Of a stretch of DNA of 64,000 nucleotides, positions 22,001 to 34,000 are shown piece after piece. The translations under genes were made by a program, and so were the position numbers. The notes beneath the pieces are model-generated. The model was given only the letters and a program-made list of their open reading frames with translations, made no database searches and was not told the origin of the DNA. Numbering within the stretch: the stretch's first letter is position 1; the number at the start of each line of letters is the position of its first letter. The stretch comes from Acanthopleura granulata (taxonomy: Eukaryota > Mollusca > Polyplacophora > Chitonida > Chitonidae), in NCBI GenBank assembly GCA_016165875.1, contig JABBOT010000013.1:17242368-17306367 (forward strand), given 5' to 3'.

Positions 22001-25000
22001 AACATTTTTGAAAAGACCCCTTGGGACAAAGTGGTGTGACCATCTTGTTCGTGTGTTTATTACTGGACAAAGGCCTCTTGGGGCATACCACTTTCACCAA
22101 AGGGGTGTTTTCAAAAATGTCAGACATCTATTTGCAGGCTTGCAGCCATTGTTTGTAAAGGGAAAATTCTAGATCATGACACGAATATCTAGCACAATAA
22201 ATAAATAATAAATTTGAATCCAAATATAGAGGATTTGATATTTGATGTCATAGTGTAAGTCAGTATCTTTTATTACCTTGTTGACCCACAGTTATTGGGA
22301 CCCCACCTTTGATGATGATCTGTTGGAGGACAGGATCGCTATGAATCTTCTCTATGTACAGGTAACCCAGTAGTCTGACTCCTTTACCTGTGCTGAGTCT
22401 TGTAGTCATATGATGGGGGGGAGGGGGGGTGGCTTCTTAGCGCTCCAGCGTGGTGTCTTGGCCCAGGTGCCTCTCACAGTGCAGCTGTGAGTTCATGTCC
22501 AGCTCATGCTGGTTTCCTCTCCGTCCGTACGTGGCGAGGTCTGCCAGAAGCTTGTGGATGGTTGGTGGTTTTCCTGGGGCTCTGCCTGGTTTCCTCCGAC
22601 CATAATGCTGGCTGCCGGCGTATAAGTGAAATATTCTTGAGAGTGGCATAAAACACCAATCAAATAAAAAAATAATTAAATTAAATCCTACCTTCTAAAC
22701 AAACCTTAATTAATCTTTCAGAATCCGACTTAAGTGTAAGTGAGTAATTTAGTGTATCACAGGTAATGAGTGGGCATTGACACTTATGCTTTCCATGCTC
22801 TTCCTTTTACATGTAAATAGACAGTGGGAAGTTTTGGCTCCCAAGAACAAATGTCTAACAAGAGCTACATGTAGAAGTGTAATGTTGTTGTTGTCTTCCC
22901 ATTGGTTGTAGGCTGTGAGTGATATTGAACGCCAGTGGACCTTTGCCACAAAAGACCAGTTGAAACAGTTATCTGCATTACAAGTCAAAGGTTCCAAACG
23001 AGAGGTAGGTTGATTGATTTGGTTCGGGCAGGCCAAGTACATGTACTTTATAAAGCTTTATTCACCTCAGCTCATCATGTTCTCTTTTGAGGGAAAAATT
23101 ATCTAACTCACTGCAGCAAGAGATGATTATTTATGTATTTGCTCCTGTTACTTGTACATGCATACATCAACTTGCAAGAACAGCCTCCGTTCATAGGTTT
23201 CACATGATAAATGGCACTGTGTGTCATAGGGTTCACATGAGAGATGGCTCAGTGTCTCATAGAGTTCACATGATAAATGGCACAGTGTGTCGTAGGGTTC
23301 ACATAAGAGATGGCTCAGTGTCTCATAGAGTTCTAGTGATAAATGGCACAGTGTGTCGTAGGGTTCACATGAGAGATGGCTCAGTGTCTCATAGAGTTCA
23401 CATGATAAATGGCACAGTGTGTCATAGGGTTCACATGAGAGATGGCTCAGTGTCTCATAGAGTTCACATGATAAATGGCACAGTGTGTCATAGGGTTCAC
23501 ATGAGAGATGGCTCAGTGTCTCATAGAGATCACATGATAAATGGCCCACTGTATCATAGGGTTCACATGATAAATGGCACACTGTATCATAGGGTTCACA
23601 TGATAAATGGCCCACTGTATCATAGGGCTCACATGATAATTACTCAGTGTGTCATAGAGTTCACATGATAAATGGCCCACTGTGTCATAGGGCTTACATG
23701 GTTAATGGCTCAATGTATCACAGGGCTCACGTGATAAATAGCACATTGTATCCACTGACTAATGCAGATTAATTTTAGAGCCCTGAAATAGTGCATATGC
23801 CACTGAATGAATGATGTATCTTTGACCATTGAAGCTGTGAGTTCATATCCCACCCCCACTTGTTTTAGCTTTCAGTACAGAGGATTATCAGGTGCCTGGG
23901 AAGCTATAAGCATTTTCTTTTGCATTCTGCTCAGTTTCTCCAACCATAAATACATGTGCTGTCACAATATTGATGAGATAATCCTACATATGGGATTATT
24001 ATTTGGGGCCATCCTTTCAAAATTCCTTGTTGGGCATAAACCGAATTTGCAAGAAAAAACAGGGCAGGTCAGTAGAGAATTCTTCTTCTGGCAAATGAAA
24101 AGTAAAGGGATTTTAAAGAAATTAACATGGAAAAAAATGAACACACTTGTAGTTATAACCTGTTTTTGTTTCTGAAAGTGGTTCAAGTTATGCCCAGCAA
24201 AAAAATTTTTAATGATGGCCGATGGGACTTAGGTCTTCCACTGCGCAGCTGGCTCTTGTCGGGATCCCCATCGAGAATGTCACTGGATATCTGAGCAGCT
24301 TCATGTCACAGGTGTTAGACCAGGTTACAATCTTATCTCCTGTAGCTCGGTCTGCTGTGCATGGCCATTGTGTTTGCCAATTCCTGTTATTGTGTCTTCA
24401 GTTTGTTTTGCTAAAACATGACTCATCATGAACAGGTGGTTTTACAAAAGAGGTTAACCAACAGATCCCATTTCTTGATGTCCTAGTCAGCAAAACCCTC
24501 CATCAACGCCAAACCACCATATATAGGAAACCCTCCCATTCAGACCAGTACATTCATCGAAAATCCAACCAACCTCAAAAGACAAAGACGGCCATCATCT
24601 CTACCCTTACCAGAAGAGCCAAATCCGCACGCTTTATCATCTTTGAAGGAGAACTTAATTATCTCAACATTGTCTTTACTCAACTTGGTTACTCACCTGA
24701 GGTTGTCAGCAGAACCATGAGCCATGCCCTACAACCCAGACTCCCCAACCGATACCTACCACTGACAATCCCAGAATAAGAATTATCCTACTATACATTG
24801 GGAAATGCAGGCACCAAATAGTCAGATTCATTACATTCAGGGGCCGTAGCTTAGTTGGTTAGCGCACTAGCGCAGCACAATGACCCCGAAAGTTTCCACC
24901 AATGTGGTCGCTGTGCAATCCAGATCATTCTGGCTTCCTCTCCGAGTGTACATGGGAAGGTCTGCCAGCAACCTGTGTATGGTCGTGCGTTTGTGGCCAC

Positions 25001-28000
25001 CGTAACATAAGTGAAATATTCTTTACTGGGGCATAATGGACCAGTCAAATAAATAAATAAATAAATCATTACATCCAGCACTGGGATTGAAGCCATTTTC
25101 CAGAGCAACACAAAACTGAAAAGCATTTTAAAAGCCCTGGGGAAGAAAACCCGGACATGTCCAGCACCACCCAAAGGGTTCATCTACAAACTGGAATGTA
25201 ACGGCAGCGAATCCTACATAGAGGAATCCTGCAAACCATTAGATATCAGACTAAAAGAGCACCAATCATCTGTACAGAAGTTAGACAATAAATCAGCACA
25301 TTCCGACTACACCAAAGCTAACCTCACCCATACTGCTCGATGACAGAGTACCAAAACTCTTGCTGTCAACCTGTCAGACATGAAATGCAGAAATATGCTG
25401 TAGGCCATAAACATCAAAAGATAAAAACCCAAACTCATCAGAGGCCAGGGATTCTTTATTTCCCAGCGCCTATGACCTGCTTATCCTGAACACCAAAGCC
25501 TCCGACCGTACGTAACCTGAAGACAAGGCCCAGTACCGCTCATCTCTCCCAACTTTTGGAAATCCCATTGTTTGTGAATTTGTATTCTTCTGTCCTTGTG
25601 TTATTACTACTCACATCTTGACATATCTCTCAAGTATGTATATATATATATGCCACTTGCTTGTTTGTTACTCCGTTGACTTGATAACGATGTCAGTTAC
25701 TATGTCGAAATGAAGTCTACAAATAAATAGAAATTGTACATCCATAAGAATCTCTTCCATATTATAGATGGTTAGCCATTCCTTGACTGCTGTGTTTGTT
25801 GTTGTTGTGTTTCACTCGTCATATAAGTGAAGTGTTCTTGAGTATGGCGTAAAATACTAATCAAATAAATAAATATTGGTCAAATGCATGGATTTCAGGC
25901 TTTTAAACGTGGGGAAAAAACAATAGGCGATTTACAAGTACCTGTGCAAATTAGGAACATGGAATGGAGAACATTACTTGCCTGAAGAAGGTTGTCCAAG
26001 CAGTGTTTACTCTTGTTCCTTTCTATAATACACCATTGTTTTTTTTATAGTTTTTTTCTCATAAAGCAAAGAGATAGTTCACAAGAACTGCAGCATATAC
26101 TTGTAGAATCCATGTAGTATGTTTTTACATTATTTGGAACTAACTTGTCTAGGCCGAAAATGGTCTCCATTCAGCCCCTATTATACAGACTACCAGAACC
26201 TAACTCCTGACTTCTCCAGTCATACAACTTGTTGTTTTCAGTATTTGAGGTTTGCCCGCACCCTGAAGTACTATGGGTTTATACAGTTCAGACCCTGCCT
26301 TACAGACTACCCAGAACCTAACTCCAGACTTCTACTTTCTGCGGGAAACAAGGAGCTCAACTTCCGCATACAGATTTCATCGGTATGCTGTATAAAAGAA
26401 AGAGTATAACACCTCAAGAATTTCTGAAATTGAGCCCAAAATATATACTTTGATACATGTATTTCTCTTGTTGGTTTGAAAATGAAAATGCAGACAGTTT
26501 TATCATTGTCTTTTCATCCACACTATCCCAGTCCCCATTTTTTGCTTCAAAAGTAGTTTAGGTCAGTTTTTCTGTTGTATGCTGTTAAATGATGCAACAG
26601 TTGTAAGCCGCGACTTTCAGAGTGGAAGTGCCGTAGTTTGTGTGTAGTGTTTGACATCATTGCAGCATGAAGTGAATGTGAATACTGTGGTATAAATACA
26701 TTGCCATAATGAGAATGGCCTGTATCTTCAGGACCAGGTGAAGGAGGGCAGTTTCAGAATAACCAGGATGAGATGCTGGCGGATTACTACAGCTGTAAGT
26801 TGGCCAGTCTCACAGGGGCGATTAACACTAATTAAATTCTCAAGTACATAGTATAGAGATAGAAGGGGAATACACTCCATGCTTAAATTTGTTGTATTAT
26901 TTTAGCATTATTTTGCTCTATCTTCTCTTCCACCATACGTTTGAAGGTCTGCCAGCAACCTGCAGATATTTGTGGGTTTCCCCTGGGTTCTGGCTAGTTT
27001 CATCCCACCATAATGCTGTCTGCTGTATGCATATAGGTGAAATACTCTTATGTTCTGTGTAGAACAGCAAGTAAATAAATAATATAAATGAAGTAAATTA
27101 CAGTAAGGTTGAGGGATAATCCCTCTGATTTTCACGACTTTCAAGATGTATCATTGTATTACTGTATTATTTCATTAGTTGTGTTTATTAATCTGTATGT
27201 TTCCAGGGTCCAGAAAACGGGGATACTGACAAACGTCCGTCAAACAGCTTGTCAAAATTAGAGATCGCCTTTGAGTACTTAGTTGCCAAGGAGACACTGA
27301 AGTGGATTACAATACAAAGTGACCAGGTTCATGACAAAAAATTGTTTTTCAATAACATGTGTTTCTTGACCTTCTGTGTCACAGAGATGGGCCATTTGTT
27401 GTCATTCATTCGAAAAGGTTATATTTCATTTTGTATGTCAGATGTGAGTTTACTTGGGCTGAATGCTGATGCATTGTTTTCATTATGTCATAACATTCCT
27501 TTCAGAGAGACAGACCCTAGGGGCCTGCCTGTCTCAGGTGGTTAACACGCTAGCAGGGTGCAATGACCAATGAATCTCTCACCAGTGTGGTCGATGTGAG
27601 TTCACACCCATCTCACGCTAGCTTGTTGTCTGGCCATAAGGGGGAAGGTGTGCCAGGAAGCTGCGGATGATCGTGGGTTTCCCTTGGCTCTGCCCGGTTT
27701 ACTCCCACCAAAATGCTCACCGTCGTCGTATAATTGAAATATTTTTGAGAACGCTGTAAAACCCCAATCAAATAAATAAATAAATCTGTGCCATTTACAT
27801 AGTGCTGCTTCACTGCAACTGGAACACAATGTCTAAGACACCAGACATAACAAACTAATGCAAGAATACTTGTACTGGAATGCAAAGCTTGAAGCTAGCA
27901 GAGACTATGTTTTGGGTGTTTTAGGCGTGTACAGTTGCATTAAATGGGTTGGTTTTCTTGTTTGCCGCAGGCTATCCTCATCAGTATGTGCTTACAAAGT

Positions 28001-31000
28001 ATGGTGGATGAACTGATCATGAAAAAGCAGGGCAAACGGATCAAGAGGGTAAGCTCAAGGTTAAAACAGGGGTCTCGTTGGGTTACACTACATCAGTCTA
28101 CGCCTTGATGAGGGGGGGTCAAGTTCAAACCCAGCTTTTGGTGGGTCTGCTTTTGCCTTACATGAGGTTTGTCACTGACATAGTGAGGCGTGGTGTTTGC
28201 CCACAGAGCAGTTTTCTCTGCCCTCTTTGACTTATCCATAACTTTGGGTGTTGTCAGTAAGTATTGCATTTCTGGGGACAGTATCAAAGGGCGTCAAGGG
28301 CAGGGGGTTAGTGTGCTAGTGCAGCAGAATGACTCAGGAACGTCTCACCAATGAATTTGTTGTGAGTTCATGTCCAGCTCATTCTGACTTCCTCTCCAGT
28401 CATACATGGGATGGTCTGCCAGCAACCTGCGAATGGTCATGGGTATCCTGGGCTCTGCATGATTTCCCCAGAGCATTATGCTGGCCTCCATCGTGTAAGT
28501 GAAATGTTCTTGAGGACATCTTGAAACACCAATCAGTTAAGTAAATAGATGACTAAAATAGTAAATAATAATATCACTGTAGACTGTATCTAAATTACCT
28601 ATACTTAAACCTTTTCTTGAATAAAATTACAACAACAGAGTCCCATCCCATTGCAAAATTATGTCACTGTGTTATCGTAAGGCTTTTAATATGGCAATAT
28701 TTATGGTCAGATATGCAGGCAGAATATCTCTTCTGGTGTCTTAACACCCAAAGGCACCCAAGCACATAATTCGCAAGATTAACTGGATCCTGTTGACTTA
28801 GTTTTCTGTATTCCACATACCACATCATGTGAACATACCAGATACCACACTGTGTGAACATACCACATACCACACCGTGTGAACATACCAGATACCACAC
28901 CGTGTGAACATACCACATACCACACCGTGTGAACATACCACATACCACATCATGTGAACATACCAGATACCACACCGTGTGAACATACCACATACCACAT
29001 CATGTGAACATACCAGATACCACACCGTGTGAACATACCACATACCACATCATGTGAACATACCAGATACCACACCGTGTGAACATACCACATACCACAC
29101 CGTGTGAACATACCACATCCTGTGAACATACCACACCGTGTGAACATACCACATACCACACCGTGTGAACATACCACATGCCACATCATGTGAACATACC
29201 AGATACCACACCGTGTGAACATACCACATACCACATCATGTGAACATACCAGATACCACATCCTGTGAACATACCACATACCACACCGTGTGAACATACC
29301 ACATACCACATCGTGTGAACATACCAGATACCACACCATGTGAACATACCAGATACCACACCGTGTGAACATACCACATACCACATCGTGTGAACATACC
29401 ACATACCACACCGTGTGAACATACCAGATACCACACCGTGTGAACATACCACATACCACACCGTGTGAACATACCAGATACCACACCATGTGAACATACC
29501 ACATACCACACCGTGTGAACATACCAGATACCACACCGTGTGAACATACCACATACCACACCGTGTGAACATACCACATACCACACCGTGTGAACATACC
29601 AGATACCACACCGTGTGAACATACCACATCCTGTGAACATACCAGATACCACACCGTGTGAACATACCACATACCACACCGTGTGAACATACCACATACC
29701 ACACCGTGTGAACATACCACATACCACACCGTGTGAACATACCACATACCACACCGTGTGAACATACCACATCCTGTGAACATACCACATACCACACCGT
29801 GTGAACATACCACATACCACACCGTGTGAACATACCACATACCACACCGTGTGAACATACCACATACCACACCGTGTGAACATACCACATACCACACCGT
29901 GTGAACATACCACATCATGTGAACATACCACATACCACACCGTGTGAACATACCACATCATGTGAATATACCACATACCACACCGTGTGAACATACCACA
30001 TACCACATCATGTGAACATACCAGATACCACACCGTGTGAACATACCACATACCACATCATGTGAACATACCAGATACCACACCGTGTGAACATACCACA
30101 TACCACACCGTGTGAACATACCACATCCTGTGAACATACCACACCGTGTGAACATACCACATACCACACCGTGTGAACATACCACATACCACATCATGTG
30201 AACATACCACATACCACACTGTGTGAACATACCACTTTCCACAACATGTGAACATACCACATACCACATATACCACACCATGTGAACATACCACATACCA
30301 CATCATGTGAACATACCACATACCACATCATGTGAACATACCACATACCACACCGTGTGAACATACCACATACCACATCCTGTGAACATACCACATACCA
30401 CAACGTGTGAACATACCACACCGTGTGAACATACCACATACCATACCGTATGCATACCACATACCACACCGTGTGAACATTGGATCTTTTACCTGACAGG
30501 TGCTGTGCTAATCAACAGTCTTTGTGTGGTAAAGGGATGTCACTCTGCTGTTATATAATCATGTCTCAAAATGGTAATATTGTAGTGTGGATTTTGTCAA
30601 CCATGTTCATGTTTGACATTCATGATGTCACAGAGAGTTATTCTACCATTACATTTTGCTGTTAGCAAGACTTTAAATACATACAAGTTTTGTCCAGGTG
30701 CTATGTTTGAATTCTCACCTGTTTACAGCCTCAGGACCGTGTGAAAGGCTCTAAGTACAGTTACCTGAAGAAGAATGCCACCTCTCAGCAGTCAGACTCT
30801 GGCAAACAGTCATCATCAGGGGAGGTAAGCAATGCCTTCAGCATTTTGATTCATTTCATTTATTCGTTTCTTGTTTCACATTTGGACAGATTTAGGCTGA
30901 ATTGTAAATCCTGCATGCATGTTACACTGGCCAGTTTTAATGTGTGTTCATCAAGATTACTGATGACATTGTGCTAACTTTCACATGCAAACCCTCTATC

Positions 31001-34000
31001 AGTTGTCTCTAAGCCTGTTCTGGATGGGCTATTATCTCCCCTTAGTAGTTAGTTTGAAACTCTTCTGTATTTGGCTGGATTAAATAAATGCAAGTGTGAA
31101 AACGGCTCTCATATTGAAACCCAGCCGAAGATATTGTGGCCCAAAAGCAGTTTAATGTGGACTAAAAAGAGTTTTGAGCTGAGGCAATATGAAGACCCAT
31201 TTTGGGTCTTCTGTACAGTAGACACCCAAGAACAAAAGTCGAGGGGGCCCTTGTTGGTTCAGTCTGGTAATACAGTGTCGTTCACAGCGCAACAAATGTT
31301 GTTCTTGAATGAATGAATGAATGAATTATTATGACTTAATGACACACCAGCAATATTTTAGCCATATGTTGGCAAAAAGATGTTTCATACCGGGAAACAG
31401 TAAATGGTTTTCAAAATGAAAATGAGAACATGCAAAGTGAACAGGTTTAAAACCAGATAAAACCACCTTTAAAATTCAAAGCCACAGCATCTTTTTAATA
31501 TGTCCTTAATTTGGAAATTATATGATGTATAAAATTAGATTTTGTTAGATATTCCATTAGACTTTAAATAAGCCATGGCAGCAAAACCAGCGAAGCTGTC
31601 AAATACACGTAACTCTACAACTGTGTAGAATCATTGCGGAACATGGGCAATGTCCGCTCAGTCAATGAGGACATGTTTGATGCCATACTGAGCATCACAA
31701 CACACACTGGAGCTGTACTCATATCATGGATAAAGTTGTGTGTTAAAACAGAATACCCCTGTTATCAGTGTAGCCAATTGTCCCATGTTCACGGAGATGG
31801 AAGACTTTCTGTGGTCAGAACACTACAGTTTCCTCCTCATATAAACCACATAAGCCATCACAGGGGTCAAAGGTAATGAGAAGGACGTTATATATTTGTG
31901 AAAGACATAAATGAAGAAAACATTGAATTTTCCTCTAGATGCGCTTGCTATAGTGCAACACCTTATTTGATATTCATCAACCAAGACCGCATTACCCTAA
32001 GCCTGCTATGTGTACAAAAAGCAGTGTAAAGTTTTAGGATATCACACCAAGCTGAAGCTGTTTCTTCAAGACATTTATAGCTGCTGTACAAATCATCTGC
32101 TTGATGTTAAAAGTTATCAGTAAAATAATTTTAAAGTCAGTTTCATATTTTATTATTATTAAGCCTGAACGACAGGACAGAAGTCACATGGACAAGGTAT
32201 TGATCTACGTGGGGTAGAAGCAGACAGTCACTGTAGTTGTTGTACAATGTAGTGGTTGTCTGCATGTTTGTGTTGTGTGGGTAGTGGTATCTTTGAATCT
32301 GTTGCAAAAATTAAATTATAAATTTCCCATGCTCCTTAACATCAATATGTGCCTCTAATAATAATTTCAAATGTATTTATTAATACTGCCTAACAGAACT
32401 TATATACATGTATACAAGCAGTTGAAAGGCATGAGATTTTTGTGTGTGTGTGTATGTGGTGTTTTATTTATTTATGTATTTATTTATTTATAAGTACTTT
32501 TTGTCAAAACATTTCATGAATCAAAGGTTAATAACAAAAGAAATAAGCTTAAAGAAGAGGTGTGAAAGAGTTTTGGAAATAGTGTTATTGGAATACATTC
32601 TAAATATCCGTCAGGGAAAGAAAAGATCATGAACAGTTTACTTCAGAGAGACTGTGAATTCACATGCTGTACCTCACCGTTTTGAACGACCAATTGTCTT
32701 TTGTGTAAAGGAAAACAAGCGATGTTATGCGAGACTAAGGCAGTGGAATAACTTACACAAGGCTTTACCTCAACCACTCGTAGCACAATGATATAAAAAA
32801 CTAGTGTACATGTAGTAATACGGCTATAGACTTAGATATTGTTGCCATTTAAGAAAACATAGTACAAATCAGAATGAAGGTTTTGAGTGTTGAACTATTA
32901 GTACACCACTTGCCCACCTCCAACTGTCTTATGGCGTTTCACACTCGTTTGTTGAGCCTACAAGAAGATGCAGACTTTAACAATGCAGTGTTTGGTGGAT
33001 AGGTTGATTAGCTGCACTGTAATAGGCTGTGGCCAAGTGTTCTAGTGGTCCCCTTTCAGTTGCTTGCTCAAAGTGTGGGTTCAAACCCCGTCACAGACTG
33101 GGAATTTTTGTATCCTCGAACTGTCATTTATTTCTCCTTGGTTTTGCAATCCAACATTAATTGAAGACCACTTCTATGCCACCAATATCAGGTGCATATC
33201 TGTATGTCAAATGTGAGAAAATCTGTCAGTAGAGGTAACTTGCCAGAGGCTGGTGGGCTGAAAATATTTGGTTTTAACTCGGGCTAGTGGTCTACATGTA
33301 TGTGATGCCCAATTTGTCTCTTTCAGATATGTAGTTATGATCGAAACACCACATTTCCATGGTGCTAAATCAGAAATTAACAAGCATTTGGGCCTAAAAT
33401 GCCTTTCTTTTAAGCCATGGTAAAGGCCAGCATGGCATTCTACCATTAGACTGCATTAAACTGTTTAAAAAAGAAAAAGCCCCACACTGTAGAATGTGGC
33501 TAGGTAAATGTTTTCTTTTCCCCTCGCCCACTCCATACATGTATAAAGAAATAAAACTTTGATGGTTATGGTTTCTACCAGGATTTTTTTTTATTTACAT
33601 CAAGGTGCTTCTTAGTTTACATTGGACATAGTGGAATATTTTGCTCATCCATTGTACAATGAGATTTTTCAGTGTAACATTTGCCTGGCATTGTTTTCAG
33701 CAAAACCTTCCCATTTTATGGCTCCTTTTGTAGCAGTTAAATGTTTTCACCATTGTTTTATTTGCTACTATACAGCTCATTGTTTCTTTTTTTACAGCTA
33801 AATAGTCCTATTGTACAGCTGATAGTTTCTGTTTTACAGCTAAATATTGCTGTTATACAGCTGATAGTTTCTGTTTTACAGCTAAATAGTGCTATTATAC
33901 ACTGAATTGTTTCTATTTTACAGCAAGATGATCATAGTGCCATCACCAAAGCCAAGGACTCCATGAAGAAAATATCTGTGAGTAAATTTCCATTCTCCGT

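Noticed and set aside
23087..23668. 193-codon plus frame and 155-codon minus frame
   Set aside because: A 33-bp repeat keeps any frame open. They lie between SNX17 exons 9 and 10 and have no independent support; kept only as a low-interest observation.
24841..24920. tRNA-like A and B boxes (also at 19490 and in other SINEs)
   Set aside because: They belong to SINE heads followed by SINE bodies and tails; no complete cloverleaf with acceptor stem was found, so no tRNA gene is called.
28060..28290. Possible extra tRNA-derived SINE with a TTCAAACCC box
   Set aside because: Only the B-box-like word is convincing; no head, tail or match to the other copies.
28664..30469. Many overlapping minus-strand frames up to 333 codons rich in WYVHTVWY and CGMFTRCG
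   Set aside because: They are the 25-bp minisatellite read in three rotating frames. No codon bias, no start context, and they lie in an SNX17 intron on the opposite strand.
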